Counted from the stretch's first letter, positions 9,119-18,615 are shown. The stretch: DNA of 43,940 nt from Heliomicrobium gestii (GCF_009877435.1 NZ_WXEX01000018.1:1-43940); one strand, 5' to 3'. Numbers and translations are program-made. The notes: generated by a model not told the origin, from the sequence alone.

Positions 9119-9141
9119 GCGCGCCGTCAATCCGGCGCGCC
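9118..9141. terminator. GC-rich hairpin between convergent genes
   Basis: GGCGCGCCG (9118-9126) and CGGCGCGCC (9133-9141) form a perfect 9-pair stem with a 6-base loop, beginning on the last base of the DUF89 stop codon. There is no real T run on either strand, so it may act as a weak bidirectional terminator or a 3'-end stabiliser. Confidence 0.45.
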
Positions 9142-9151
9142 CAAGGGGGCG

Positions 9152-9541
9152 TCACGCTTTGGGCTGAACCAGCAAAAAGGAGTTCCCGTAGAGATCGTCG
9201 AAACCGGCCTGCGTCCCCCAGGGGAGGTCTTCCGGTTCGAGCGTGATCGTCACCCCTTGGCTGCGAAGGTGCTCAATGTCTTTGCGGCAGTCATCGCTGT
9301 GGAAGACCCAGCCGGCGATCCGGCCGGCTTGGGTCAGACGGGGATCCTTTTCGCCCGCTGTGATCTCGTAGAGGACGATCTGTGTCTCCGGATTTTTGGG
9401 AGCGCCCATTGTCACCCAGCGGTAGCCAGGGCCAAAGGATTGATCGCTGTGCAAGGTGAGGCCGAGCCTCTCCCGGTACCAGAGGATCCCTTCGTCGTAA
9501 TTTTTTACGGGGATGCAGACATACGCCAATCCTGTAATCAT
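9152..9541 (-). CDS. VOC (glyoxalase/bleomycin resistance/dioxygenase) family protein
   Basis: A 129-residue single-module VOC protein: it starts MITGLAYVCIPVKNYDEGIL, the usual first beta strand and helix, and ends with GNSFLLVQPKA, the usual last strand. VOC proteins bind a metal ion and use it for isomerisation, ring opening or drug binding; which applies here cannot be told. The frame extends upstream to 9931, but the ATG at 9541 is the right start because GGGAGGA lies just before it and the family begins there. Convergent with the DUF89 gene and divergent from the EamA transporter gene. Confidence 0.8.
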   Translation of the reverse strand: MITGLAYVCIPVKNYDEGILWYRERLGLTLHSDQSFGPGYRWVTMGAPKNPETQIVLYEITAGEKDPRLTQAGRIAGWVFHSDDCRKDIEHLRSQGVTITLEPEDLPWGTQAGFDDLYGNSFLLVQPKA

Positions 9542-9692
9542 AGCGTTCCTCCCATGTGCGCAAAGGGCATTTTTCAGGGAACGCCGGTAGTTTGTCCTGT
9601 TTTCGACGAATCTTTGTATTTTTTCTAGCGCTCCCGCCTGTACCTGCGGTATGCTGATAAGAAGTGAAATCAACGGAAGGAAGTTTTGCACC

Positions 9693-10640
9693 ATGTTCGG
9701 GGCCAATCTCTGGGCCAATCTCGCGATGCTCGTCACAGTCCTCTTCTGGGGGATCTCCTTTATCAGCATTAAGATCGCCGTCACCGAGGTGCCGCCGGTC
9801 ACCTTGGCGCTGCTCCGGTTTATCATCGCTTCTGCGGTCCTTTGGGGCGCCTTGCGGCTCTCGGAACCGGCGGCGAAACTGGAAAAAGGCGACCGCTGGC
9901 GCATGTTGCTGGCCGGGGCGCTTGGCGTCACCCTTTACTTTTATTTTGAAAACAGCGGTGTCAAGCTGACGACGGCGGCCAATGCGTCGTTGATCACATC
10001 GATCGTGCCGGTTCTTTCGATCATGCTCGACATCGTCATCTATAAGACGAAGGTGTCCGCCTTGCAATGGGTGGCCATCGCCGCCTCATTGGTCGGCACC
10101 TACCTCTCGGTCACCGCCAACGGCCAGATGGCGCTGAGTTCCGACACCTTTGTGGGCAACCTCCTCGTCTTGGGGGCGATGGTTTGTTGGGCCATCTACA
10201 CCCTGATGAGCAAGTCTCTCGCCCGCTATTCGGGACTGGCCCTGACGACCTACCAGACCCTGCTGGGAACGCTGCTGCTGGCGCCCCTCTCCTTGGTGGA
10301 GCGGGATCAGTGGAGTCTCTTCTCGCTGACGGCCTTCGGCCACATCGTCTTTCTCGCCGTCTGTTGCTCGGCCCTCTGCTATTTTCTCTACATGTACGCC
10401 CTGCAACGGCTCGACGTGACGATCACGACGCTCTACCTGAACGTGGTGCCTGTCGTGGGCGTCCTGTGTGGGTGCCTGTTCCTCGATGAGAGCGTCCTGC
10501 CCGTTCAGATCGCCGGCGGCGCCATGGTGATCCTCTCGATCTTCTTGGTGAACTGGGAAAAGTCGCGCGGGGCCGTTCCTGCGGAACCGGTGAGGGAAAC
10601 AGGGCTAACGATGCAAGAAGGCGTCGCGGAAAAATCCTGA
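9693..10640 (+). CDS. EamA/DMT-family transporter
   Basis: A 315-residue integral membrane protein with two EamA repeats and about ten membrane helices, in the drug/metabolite transporter superfamily. The first repeat starts LAMLVTVLFWGISFISIK; the second starts at NLLVLGAMVCWAIYTLMSK and ends in LNVVPVVGVLCG and AGGAMVILSIFLVN. Members export amino acids, nucleotide bases or other small metabolites; the substrate cannot be predicted. ATG 9693 is chosen over an earlier in-frame start (9651) because GGAAGGAAG lies about ten bases before it. Confidence 0.87.
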   Translation: MFGANLWANLAMLVTVLFWGISFISIKIAVTEVPPVTLALLRFIIASAVLWGALRLSEPAAKLEKGDRWRMLLAGALGVTLYFYFENSGVKLTTAANASLITSIVPVLSIMLDIVIYKTKVSALQWVAIAASLVGTYLSVTANGQMALSSDTFVGNLLVLGAMVCWAIYTLMSKSLARYSGLALTTYQTLLGTLLLAPLSLVERDQWSLFSLTAFGHIVFLAVCCSALCYFLYMYALQRLDVTITTLYLNVVPVVGVLCGCLFLDESVLPVQIAGGAMVILSIFLVNWEKSRGAVPAEPVRETGLTMQEGVAEKS

Positions 10641-10751
10641 TCATCACCGGTGACGATAGTACGGGAAAACTACAACGTCAAACAGGAGCGGCATTCCACC
10701 AATGGAGCGCAGCACAAGCATGTACGGGAAAAAGGCATACGTAAAAAGAAA

Positions 10752-10788
10752 GAAGCCCCGTTCCTCCATCCAGGAGTGACGGGGCTTT
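10752..10788. terminator. probable bidirectional terminator downstream of the EamA gene
   Basis: AAGCCCCGT (10753-10761) pairs with ACGGGGCTT (10779-10787), with an inner TCCT/AGGA helix. On the plus strand it is followed by TTTGCCGCTTTT; on the minus strand by a better CTTCTTTCTTTTT tail. It could end both the EamA transcript and read-through from the DsrE-like gene. Confidence 0.6.
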
Positions 10789-10877
10789 GCCGCTTTTCTG
10801 AAGCAAAAGTGTCACAGCCAACCCATCGTTCCACATCTACCGGTCGAACACATGTGTGTTGGGCATCTTGCGGGCAT

Positions 10878-10933
10878 AAAAAGCTCCGCCCCCTGATGCT
10901 GGTTGTGCCTACAATCAGCATCAGGGGGCGGAG
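10878..10933 (-). terminator. very long perfect hairpin, terminator of the DsrE-like gene
   Basis: CTCCGCCCCCTGATGCTG (10884-10901) and its exact complement (10916-10933) form 18 perfect pairs, extended inward by GTTGT/ACAAT (one G-T pair) to a 4-base loop: 23 pairs in all. On the minus strand it is followed by a T5 tract (A5 at 10878-10882). It lies about 100 bases past the DsrE-like stop. The remaining bases of 10641-11035 show no gene. Confidence 0.7.
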
Positions 10934-11035
10934 TAGGGTGGATGTGAAGCTGAGGCGGTTGATGGGAAATCCAAGCATGATCAATGCGCTGGTGATGAGA
11001 GCGGGGGCAGGAGCGCAGCGGAAGCGCGGAGGGAG

Positions 11036-11404
11036 TCAGTTGAACTGGGCCACACTCTTTGCGTTCATATAGAAGTCGACCATATCAGAGCCTTTGATGA
11101 CGATCGCTTCCGGCAAGACGTTTTCCATGTGGTTGTGGTGCAGGCAGGCGGCGCAGATATAGAGCTTGCCGCCCAGTCGGAGAAACTCGTCGAGCAGTTC
11201 CTTCACGGGACGGAAGGGCGCGCCGATGTCGATGCCGTCGACATGGCCGGGCTCGGCGACGCGAACGCCTTCGATCAGCAGCACCAGGCCGGTTGTGTGT
11301 CCCTTTTTCAAGGCCTCCACGGCAAAGGTAAAGGCGACGGTCACACGGTTCTCATCAGACTTGTCAAAAGACAGGGTGACCAAAAAAGCGGGAAACTCAC
11401 TCAT
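11036..11404 (-). CDS. DsrE/DsrF-like small sulfur-relay family protein
   Basis: A 122-residue cytoplasmic protein with the DsrE-type fold pattern: an N-terminal strand (FPAFLVTLSFD), a helix (TVAFTFAVEALKKGH), a GVRVAEPG loop, and the segment KLYICAACLHHNHM with a C-x2-C pair near the usual cysteine position, followed by VIKGSDMVDFYM. Relatives take part in sulfur transfer or form small homomultimers of unknown role. The start at 11404 is set by GGAGGCG just upstream; the frame reaches 11458 but without a ribosome site. A good promoter precedes it and a long hairpin ends it, so it is monocistronic. Confidence 0.75.
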   Translation of the reverse strand: MSEFPAFLVTLSFDKSDENRVTVAFTFAVEALKKGHTTGLVLLIEGVRVAEPGHVDGIDIGAPFRPVKELLDEFLRLGGKLYICAACLHHNHMENVLPEAIVIKGSDMVDFYMNAKSVAQFN

Positions 11405-11485
11405 CAACGCACGCCTCCAGTCAGTATTTTGACAAATGAATCGGAATGGATTACCCATACGGGGATGGGGTATCTATGCGGTTTT

Positions 11486-11514
11486 ATTATACTGCGGGAT
11501 GCTGGCTGAAGCAA
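11486..11514 (-). promoter_or_regulatory. sigma-A promoter for the DsrE-like gene
   Basis: Read on the minus strand, TTGCTT (11514-11509), a 17-base spacer and a perfect TATAAT (11491-11486). The transcript would start near 11479, giving a leader of about 75 bases. Confidence 0.65.
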
Positions 11515-11583
11515 GAGTCGTAAGCCAATAAATCGGAAAAAGGCGTGCATTTTTCCAAAAGGGGTAAAGGGCGCGATGGGAAA

Positions 11584-11626
11584 AAGAAGACAGCCCGAAT
11601 CGCTGCTGGCGTAGGGCTGCCTTCTT
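11584..11626. terminator. hairpin in the DsrE-like/glycosyltransferase intergenic region
   Basis: AAGAAG-A-CAGCCC (11584-11596) pairs with GGGCTG-C-CTTCTT (11614-11626), one mismatch. On the plus strand TTCTTATTCC follows. No gene on the plus strand ends just before it, so its role is unclear. The rest of 11405-11796 is the divergent promoter region; I see no gene in it. Confidence 0.4.
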
Positions 11627-11796
11627 ATTCCCTGCTTCTTGATGTGTGTGCATACCGGTTAGGTTTGTCTGCGTATGATTCCACAGAGATGATGGATGAA
11701 AATATACGCCTTCCCAAACTTTAACGGCGCGAGAATCTTCAAAATACGCTACTATGTAGATACATCAAAGTGGTGGAAACGAGTGGAGGACAGGCC

Positions 11797-13377
11797 ATGA
11801 ACTTTTATGAACTGAATGAAGCGCGGCGCCTGCTCGGCGATAGCCGGGTTCTCCTGGGGGATAAGGTGGCCGGTCTCTATACCCTTTTTTCGACGATGCA
11901 GGAAAAGATGGCGCCCATGGATGGGTTGGAACGGCGGCGATGGGGTGAAACGCTGGAAAAGGGCTTGCGCCTTCACGACCTGGGGAACCGGGGCGAAGGG
12001 GCGATCCTGCGGCTCTACCTCACCTCCTTTTTGCTGGAGGTGACCGGTGAGGAACGCTTCTTGTGGGAGATTTTCCGGGCCGCCGAAGAGCCGGCGCGCC
12101 CGCTGCGGGAACGACTGTTTTTATACTGGCAGATCGTGCGGAGGGGCTTTCTCGACCGGCGGTATCGAACCCTGGAAAACGATCTCCGTTTCTGGCGTCT
12201 CCACCGGGCGCTCGTCCATGCCCACGCCAAGTTGTTGCCAGAGCCTCCCCAGTGGATTCCGGCGGCGGAGCGCGACAGCGAGCGGGTGGTCGTGATCACC
12301 AATCAGTACCTGGGTTTACAGCATGGGCCGACGATGACGGCGCTCGATCGCGCCCACGCCCTGCAGTCCAAACTGGGGAAAAAGGTGGTCCTCATCAATG
12401 CGGCCGAGATGCCCCGGTCCTTGCCCCTGCCCTTTTTCCTTCCTTTTCTGGCCACCTTCAAAGGCAACCTGTCCCGGATCGACCTGACCCGTTTTCAGGG
12501 TCAAGCGTTCCCGTTCTATCAGTGCAAGGATGAGATGCCGAATGTCGAGGAGATGATGAAGATCCTCGCCTTTATCAAGGAGATCCGGCCGGCTTTCATT
12601 CTCTCCATCGGCGGCAACAACATCACGGCCGATCTCTGCAGCCGCATCGCGCCGGTGGCGACGCTGGGCTGTGTCAGCGGCCTGGCGGTGTCAGAGGGGC
12701 AGTTTTTCCTTCCCTGGGGCGACCTGGTGAAGGAGGACGAGGAGAAGGCGACCCAGTTGGGGATCGCTGCCGAGCGCATCATTTCCTGCGACTTCACCTT
12801 TTACATCCGACCGCAGCGCAAAAAGCTGAGCCGGGCCGATTTGGGGATCGATGAGAAGGCCTTTGTGCTGGCCATCGTGGGCGGACGGCTTGACGAGGAG
12901 GTGCAGCCGGCGTACGCGCAGGAACTGGACCGGTTCCTGGAAGGCAATCCGGAGGCGTTCATCGCCTTTGCCGGACATTTTGAACGGTATGAGAAATACC
13001 GCGCCGCCTACCCGTCTTTTGCCGGACAGAGCTGTTTCGCCGGTTATCAGGACGACATCCTGGCCTTTAATGAAGTCTGTGACGCCTATCTGAACCCGCC
13101 GCGGACCGGCGGCGGCACATCGGCGCTGGAGGCGCTGTACATGGGAAACCCCGTCTTTACCCAACCGCGCGGCGATGTGGCCTATGTGGCCGGACCGCGC
13201 TACCATATGGACGGTTTCGCCGCCATCGAGACCTTTATGGCGCGCTGGCAGGCGGATGCGTCCTTTCGGGACGCCGAGCGTGCGGCGGCGCGCCTTCGCG
13301 CCGGCGAGTTGACCGATACGGCGGGAGCGTTGGGCGGGGTGATCGCCGCCATGGAGCGCTCCGATTATTACCGATGA
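11797..13377 (+). CDS. GT-B-like glycosyltransferase (family not certain)
   Basis: A 526-residue cytoplasmic protein. The first about 160 residues are helical and unrecognised. From about 165 (RVVVITNQYLGLQHGPT) two Rossmann-like halves follow: the first includes KKVVLINAAEMPRS and FILSIGGNNITADL, the second begins after KKLSRADLGI and ends with NPPRTGGGTSALEALYMGNP from residue 433, a sugar-nucleotide-binding pattern typical of GT-B glycosyltransferases. The sugar and acceptor are unknown. ATG 11797 is chosen because GTGGAGGA lies at proper distance; a GTG at 11770 in frame has no ribosome site. It is not in an obvious polysaccharide cluster. Confidence 0.6.
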   Translation: MNFYELNEARRLLGDSRVLLGDKVAGLYTLFSTMQEKMAPMDGLERRRWGETLEKGLRLHDLGNRGEGAILRLYLTSFLLEVTGEERFLWEIFRAAEEPARPLRERLFLYWQIVRRGFLDRRYRTLENDLRFWRLHRALVHAHAKLLPEPPQWIPAAERDSERVVVITNQYLGLQHGPTMTALDRAHALQSKLGKKVVLINAAEMPRSLPLPFFLPFLATFKGNLSRIDLTRFQGQAFPFYQCKDEMPNVEEMMKILAFIKEIRPAFILSIGGNNITADLCSRIAPVATLGCVSGLAVSEGQFFLPWGDLVKEDEEKATQLGIAAERIISCDFTFYIRPQRKKLSRADLGIDEKAFVLAIVGGRLDEEVQPAYAQELDRFLEGNPEAFIAFAGHFERYEKYRAAYPSFAGQSCFAGYQDDILAFNEVCDAYLNPPRTGGGTSALEALYMGNPVFTQPRGDVAYVAGPRYHMDGFAAIETFMARWQADASFRDAERAAARLRAGELTDTAGALGGVIAAMERSDYYR

Positions 13378-13505
13378 TTGACGGGGCGGGTCACACCACT
13401 TTGAGCGGAAGGTTGACCGAGGGGATGGCAATCATCGAGATGGCGTTAGGGTTCCGATAGATAAAGCGAGATGAGCGAAAAAACGGGGCGAGTGGGGGCG
13501 ACGTT

Positions 13506-15653
13506 GTGGGCATTGGTCGCAAGATTGCGTTGTTGCACATTTCTTTGATTCTTACGTTTGCCCTTGTGATCTTTTTGCTGGGACAGCAGGTATGGGGAGG
13601 CAATTACCTGAAACTGGAGCGGGATGAGGTGACGGAAAACGCTGCCCGCAGCCTCGCTGCCTGGGAAAGCGAGTTGGATCGCATCGGTTCCCAAGTCGAA
13701 GACTGGGGGCCTTGGGATGACACCTTTGACTTTGCCCGCAAACCGGCCGATCCGACCTATGCAGAAAAGAATTTAAGTGACGCGGCCATGGCCAACCTGG
13801 GTGTCGATGCTGTGATCATCGCCGATTGGGACGGCCGGATCCTCTTTGCCAAAGCCCTGGATCTGGAGAAAAAGCGCGAGGTTCCCCTGGCTCCGGGGTG
13901 GGACGAGCATGTCCGGCGGATCAGCAGCCTGGAGGCGTTGGTCCAAGGAGGAAAAGAGCGCGTCGAAAGCTTTGTCATGGTGGGAACGACGCCGACACTG
14001 GTGGCCGCCCATCCCATCCTGACGAGCAAAAAGGCGGGGCCCAGCCCGGGTGTGCTGATCTTTGCCCGCACGGCCGATGACGCCTTTTTGCGTGCCCTGT
14101 CGAAGCGGACGCAGGCCGATGTGCGCTTTCTCGCCGATCCGGCCAAAGAGCCGCCTCCGGGCGGGCCGTTTTTTCAGGAGATCGTCGACAAGGATACGGT
14201 GTTGGGCTATGCGCCCCTCGCTGATTTGTATGGAAGACAGGGGTATTATCTGGTCAGCGCGGTTCCGCGGTTGATCACCATGCAGGGGCAGCAGCAGATG
14301 GGCGCCTTTCTCGTGTCGGTTATCGCCTTTGGCCTCTTTTTCGTCGCCATGACGCTGCTGATTTTGCGTGGCGTCCTGCTGCCCCGCTTGCAGCGGATCG
14401 ATGACTTTATGAATGCCGTCAGTGCGGGGGAGGATCTCTCCATCCGGCTGCATCTGCCGGGCAATGATGAATTGTCGAAGATCGCCGCGACGATGAACGC
14501 CATGCTCGAGCGGATCGAGGAGTCCAACGGGCGAACGCTGCGCCTCTTTCAGACGGTTCGGAGGGAACTGGAAGAGCGGGAAAAGGCGGAAGAAGCGCTC
14601 CGGTTTTTCAGCCTCCACGACGCATTGACCGGCACCTACAACCGGGCCTTCTTTGAAGCGGAGTTGGGGCAGGTCGTGGAGGAGAAGGCCGGCGGCATCG
14701 GCATCATCTGCTGCGATGTGGACGGGCTGAAACTCGTGAACGATACACTGGGCCATTCTGTCGGCGACACGCTCCTGATTCAGACGGCGCAGATCTTGCA
14801 AGGGGTCTTTCAGGAAAAGGGGATCGTGGCCCGCATGGGCGGCGATGAATTTGTCGTGCTGTTGCGCAACGTCGATGAAGGCCAGATGCAGCGCGCGTGC
14901 CAGCGGATCAGGGAATCGCTGGAAATGGTAAAACCGGAAATCATGGGTTTCCGGCTGAGCCTGTCGGTGGGCTGGAAATACAGCCGCCGTCCCCCAGGCG
15001 ATGAGGAAACGATCCGGGCGTTGATGCGCGATGCCGATGACACCATGTACCGGCACAAGTTGTCCAGCAGCCAGAGCAACCGCAACGCTCTGGTGCAGGC
15101 GTTGATGAAGATGCTGGAGGCGCGGGACTACATCACCGAGGGCCATTCGCAGCGGTTGCAGGAGTTGGTGATCCGGTTGGGGAAGGCTGTGGGGCTGCCT
15201 GAGGAGCGGTTTAACGATCTGTGCCTGCTGGCTCAGTTTCACGATATCGGCAAAGTGGGCATCCCCGACCAGATCCTGTTCAAGCCGGGGCCGCTGACGC
15301 CGGAAGAACGCAAGGAAATGGAGCGCCACGCAGAAATCGGCCACCGCATCGCCCAGGTGGTTCCGGGGCTGCTGCCGGTGGCCGATCTGATCCTCAAACA
15401 CCATGAGTGGTGGAACGGCAAGGGGTATCCGCTGGGATTACAGGGAGAGGAGATCCCCATGGAAGCGCGCATCCTGGCCATCACCGATGCCTTTGACGCC
15501 ATGACGAACGACCGGACCTACCGGAAAGCCTTGAGCGAGGAAGCGGCCTTTGCCGAGTTGAGACGTTGCAGCGGCGTCCAGTTTGACCCCCAGTTGGTGG
15601 AGCGGTTTATCGCTATTGTCGGCGAGAACGGGGAAAAAGCCGCTACGGCGTAA
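13506..15653 (+). CDS. membrane c-di-GMP enzyme: CHASE4-like sensor, HAMP, GGDEF and HD-GYP
   Basis: A 715-residue bifunctional signalling protein. A first membrane helix (about 5-27) precedes an extracytoplasmic sensor with the CHASE4-like segment VEDWGPWDDTFDF; a second helix (about residues 265-290) leads to a HAMP region. The GGDEF domain keeps the catalytic GGDEF at residues 445-449, so it can make c-di-GMP. The C-terminal HD-GYP domain keeps H579-D580 in FHDIGKVGIP and HHEWWNGKGYP, so it can also degrade it. The GTG start at 13506 lies after GGGGGCG. It converges with the hybrid kinase gene and is separated from it by only 77 bases. Confidence 0.9.
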   Translation: MGIGRKIALLHISLILTFALVIFLLGQQVWGGNYLKLERDEVTENAARSLAAWESELDRIGSQVEDWGPWDDTFDFARKPADPTYAEKNLSDAAMANLGVDAVIIADWDGRILFAKALDLEKKREVPLAPGWDEHVRRISSLEALVQGGKERVESFVMVGTTPTLVAAHPILTSKKAGPSPGVLIFARTADDAFLRALSKRTQADVRFLADPAKEPPPGGPFFQEIVDKDTVLGYAPLADLYGRQGYYLVSAVPRLITMQGQQQMGAFLVSVIAFGLFFVAMTLLILRGVLLPRLQRIDDFMNAVSAGEDLSIRLHLPGNDELSKIAATMNAMLERIEESNGRTLRLFQTVRRELEEREKAEEALRFFSLHDALTGTYNRAFFEAELGQVVEEKAGGIGIICCDVDGLKLVNDTLGHSVGDTLLIQTAQILQGVFQEKGIVARMGGDEFVVLLRNVDEGQMQRACQRIRESLEMVKPEIMGFRLSLSVGWKYSRRPPGDEETIRALMRDADDTMYRHKLSSSQSNRNALVQALMKMLEARDYITEGHSQRLQELVIRLGKAVGLPEERFNDLCLLAQFHDIGKVGIPDQILFKPGPLTPEERKEMERHAEIGHRIAQVVPGLLPVADLILKHHEWWNGKGYPLGLQGEEIPMEARILAITDAFDAMTNDRTYRKALSEEAAFAELRRCSGVQFDPQLVERFIAIVGENGEKAATA

Positions 15654-15730
15654 ACGACGGGCTGGGTAGGATCTGTAGTTCAGCGCTTCGACGGGTGGAG
15701 CGCGCCAACCGTCCCGGTGGCGGGTCTCCC

Positions 15731-18133
15731 TTATTGATGACCGCCAATGCCGCCGGGGAGGAATTTCCCTATGGCCTCCCGCAGGGAGGCGAACTCTGCG
15801 TCAGCCTGCTGGATCCAACACCCGGCTTTTGCTTGAAGGGCGCCATCGAGGCGCTCTTTTTTTGCGAGTTGTTCCAGTTCGGCGCAGATGCCCATGAGGC
15901 GGCAGGCGCCCAGATTGCCGCTCCCCGACTTGATGTAGTGGGCGAGGAAGCGGAGTTCCTGGAGATCCCCTTGGTCATGGGCGGCCTTCAGCGCCTCTAG
16001 ACGGGCGGGTGTATCTTGCAAGAAGGTATGGTAAAGGGTTTGCAGATCGTCGGGGTCAAGTTCTGTGCTGAGTTGCCGGAACTTGTCGAAGACCTCCCGA
16101 TGGGCGCTTTCGGCCGGCGGTTCCGTCAGGTAGCGTTCCAACAGCCGGTGAAATCGTTCGAGATGAATCGGTTTGGTGAGGTAATCATTCATCCCTGCCG
16201 CTAGGCACTTCTCCCGGTCGTCGCCGAGGGCATTGGCGGTCAAGGCGATGATCGGCGTGGTTCGCCGGCACTGCTCCCGTTCCCGGCGACGGATCTCGCG
16301 GGTGGCCTCCAGGCCATCCATGGCAGGCATCCGAAAATCCATCAGGATGAGGCGGTACTCACGGGACAGGGCGGCCTCGACCGCCTGCCGGCCATCGGAA
16401 ACGATATCGACGGCAGTGAGCCCCAACCTGCCGAGCAGCAGTCGTATCAGCTTTTGGTTGGTCTCGTTATCCTCTGCAAGGAGGATTGGAAGATTGGGAA
16501 GGGGTGCCTGTCGAGCCGGTGCGACTTGCGGCGCCGCGGGGGAGAGGAGAGCGGCGCAAGGAACGGGGCGCGCCAAATCTGTCGGTCTAACGGACGGTTT
16601 CAGGGGGAGGGAAAACCAGAAGGTGGAGCCTTGGCCAAGGGCGCTCTCGACGCCGATGTGGCCGCCCATCATTTCGACGAGGCGCTTGGAGATGCTCAAT
16701 CCCAACCCGGTTCCGCCAAAGCGGCGGGTGGTCGACAGATCGGCCTGGGAAAAGGGGGTGAAGAGCGTTGACAAGGTGTCCGGGTCGATGCCAATGCCGC
16801 TGTCACAGACGGAAAAGTAAATGGTCAGAGAGGAATCGGTTTCGCTCGCCACGGTCGCTTCGACGCGCACCGACCCCTGATCGGTGAATTTGATGGCGTT
16901 GCCGATCAGGTTAAAGAGCACCTGTTGCAGGCGCAACGGATCGCCCCGGACCAGGCGGCGCAGCCGCGGGTCGAGGGTGACGGCGAAGGAAAGCCCCTTT
17001 TCCTTCGCCCGTGGGGCAAGCATCTTCACCAGTTCGTCGATCGAATCGGCCAGGTTGAAGTCGAGAATCTCCAGGTTCATCCGGCCCGCTTCGATTTTGG
17101 AGATGTCAAGGATGTCGTTCAGGATGGACAGCAGGATCTCCGTCGAAGAGCGAAGGGTGGCGGTATAGTCGCGCTGTGTCTCGTCCAGTACTGTGTCCAG
17201 CAGCAATTCTGTCAATCCCAGGATGCTGTTCATGGGCGTGCGGATCTCATGGCTCATGACGGCAAGAAACTCGCTCTTGGCTCGGTTGGCGCGGACGGCG
17301 ATTTCTGTGGCCTCCTCCAGGGCGACCATGGCTTGCCGGCGTTCGGTCATGTCTTCGGCGATCCCGGCAGTCCGGGCGATCCGGCCCTGTTCGTCAAAGA
17401 CAGGGAAGCTGCGCGCCCAGATCCAGCGAATCGAGCCGTCGGGCCGTAGGATCCGGTATTCCTCATCAAAAAAGCCGGTTTGACGGAAGGAACTGGAAAG
17501 CACTTGAAGGATGCGGGGCCGGTCTTCCGGGTGGATCGAATCGATAAAGGCGTTTGGGTTGACCAGGAGGTAGTCGCGGCTGCGACCCCAGATGGTCTCA
17601 TAGGCCGGGCTGATGTAGATCATCTTTTGGGGCGTTCGCAGCCAGACGACCTGGCGCAGGTTCTCGGCCAGTTGCCGCAGGTTCAGTTCGCTCTCGCGGA
17701 GTCGTTTTTCCATCGACTTTTCCCGCGTAATGTCTGTGATCAGGCCATCGACGCGGATGATCTGCCCCTGCTGCTCGACAGGCGCGCCTTGGATGCGGAG
17801 CCAGCGGGATTCCCCGCCGGGCAAAGAGAGACGGCACATCTGATCGAAGGGGAGGCCTTTTCGGCAATGGTCGAACATGGATGCAAAAAGCGCCTGATCT
17901 TCGGGATGGATGAACGCCTTCCACCGATCAGGGTGTTCAAAAAAGGCCTGCGCCGGCTGGCCGAGGATCCGGTCACTGTTTGGCGTGACCTGCAGCAGGC
18001 GGTTCTCGATCAGATCGAAGGACCAAAAGACGTGGTCCAACTGAATGAAGGTATTCCACAACTGTTCACGGGCTGCTTCCGATTCGCGGAGGCGGTGTCT
18101 AAGATCGGTTTGCTTGTCGATGGGATCTTCCAT
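15731..18133 (-). CDS. soluble hybrid histidine kinase: PAS-PAS-HisKA-HATPase-REC-HPt
   Basis: An 800-residue kinase without membrane helices. Two PAS domains (about 20-137 and 150-275) precede the dimerisation domain with the phospho-accepting H295 ([13 protein letters not shown]), the ATPase domain ([26 protein letters not shown]), a receiver domain with D599 in LILMDFRMP and an HPt domain with H732 ([14 protein letters not shown], where AHTLKGSSANLGA is usual). All relay residues are present, so phosphate can pass to an unlinked response regulator; none lies next to it. The start at 18133 has GGAGGG upstream; the frame runs on to 18295 without a better site. It could form a pair with the convergent c-di-GMP protein, but that is inference. 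Confidence 0.9.
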   Translation of the reverse strand: MEDPIDKQTDLRHRLRESEAAREQLWNTFIQLDHVFWSFDLIENRLLQVTPNSDRILGQPAQAFFEHPDRWKAFIHPEDQALFASMFDHCRKGLPFDQMCRLSLPGGESRWLRIQGAPVEQQGQIIRVDGLITDITREKSMEKRLRESELNLRQLAENLRQVVWLRTPQKMIYISPAYETIWGRSRDYLLVNPNAFIDSIHPEDRPRILQVLSSSFRQTGFFDEEYRILRPDGSIRWIWARSFPVFDEQGRIARTAGIAEDMTERRQAMVALEEATEIAVRANRAKSEFLAVMSHEIRTPMNSILGLTELLLDTVLDETQRDYTATLRSSTEILLSILNDILDISKIEAGRMNLEILDFNLADSIDELVKMLAPRAKEKGLSFAVTLDPRLRRLVRGDPLRLQQVLFNLIGNAIKFTDQGSVRVEATVASETDSSLTIYFSVCDSGIGIDPDTLSTLFTPFSQADLSTTRRFGGTGLGLSISKRLVEMMGGHIGVESALGQGSTFWFSLPLKPSVRPTDLARPVPCAALLSPAAPQVAPARQAPLPNLPILLAEDNETNQKLIRLLLGRLGLTAVDIVSDGRQAVEAALSREYRLILMDFRMPAMDGLEATREIRRREREQCRRTTPIIALTANALGDDREKCLAAGMNDYLTKPIHLERFHRLLERYLTEPPAESAHREVFDKFRQLSTELDPDDLQTLYHTFLQDTPARLEALKAAHDQGDLQELRFLAHYIKSGSGNLGACRLMGICAELEQLAKKERLDGALQAKAGCWIQQADAEFASLREAIGKFLPGGIGGHQ

Positions 18134-18305
18134 GGTCAACCCTCCATGCCCGGGTGAGTAGCGACCTGCCCCGTAGACATGATCAGCATACAGAAAGAGA
18201 ACGAAAAAGTAAGTTTTTCCAACATTCATGATAACACAGTAGAGCCAAGACGAGAACCGCCGACGGCGCAGGACGCCCTTGTCACCGAACTCCACATTTT
18301 GGCGC

Positions 18306-18334
18306 GTATGTTTTTTCTTCTGTCTGCAATGCTA
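18306..18334 (+). promoter_or_regulatory. candidate forespore sigma-G promoter for sspH
   Basis: GTATG (18306-18310), a 17-base spacer and AATGCTA (18328-18334) match the forespore pattern gnATr and cATnhTA in all but one defined position of the -10 word. It sits about 30 bases before the sspH start, where a spore-specific promoter is expected. Confidence 0.45.
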
Positions 18335-18365
18335 TTTTTGATAGCGTAGCAAGAGGAGTGGTCGC

Positions 18366-18545
18366 ATGCAAGCGAAACGAGCCGAAGAGATACTGAATTC
18401 GCCATCGACGGTGGAGGTGCTCTACCAACACAACTCCGTGTGGATCGAGAAGGTGGATCCCCAAAATGGGTTGGCTCAGGTGAAGCTATTGGGACCGGGA
18501 AACCAGATCGAGGTGCCCATTGCCGATTTGCAGGAGCGCCACTAG
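18366..18545 (+). CDS. sspH: H-type small acid-soluble spore protein
   Basis: A 59-residue protein starting MQAKRAEEILNSPSTVEVLY and continuing VWIEKVDP, VKLLGPGNQIEVPIADLQE. This is the pattern of Bacillus SspH (RAxEIxNSPxTxEVxYxxxxVWIxxVDxxxxxAxV), a minor small acid-soluble protein made in the developing spore. AAGAGGAG lies just upstream of ATG 18366, and a sigma-G-like promoter precedes it. The product indicates an endospore former. The gene is monocistronic, with a long hairpin after it. Confidence 0.88.
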   Translation: MQAKRAEEILNSPSTVEVLYQHNSVWIEKVDPQNGLAQVKLLGPGNQIEVPIADLQERH

Positions 18546-18573
18546 GGCTTCTCCTCGCGGCACAGCATAGTAA

Positions 18574-18615
18574 GACGCCCCTTTCCTCCAGGGTGGCCCG
18601 GAGGAAAGGGGCGTC
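18574..18615. terminator. long perfect hairpin between sspH and the convergent zinc-ribbon gene
   Basis: GACGCCCCTTTCCTCC (18574-18589) and its exact complement (18600-18615) give 16 perfect pairs with a 10-base loop. The T tract is poor on both strands (ATGTTGTGTTTT on plus), but the position suggests it ends both sspH and the minus-strand operon. Confidence 0.65.
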
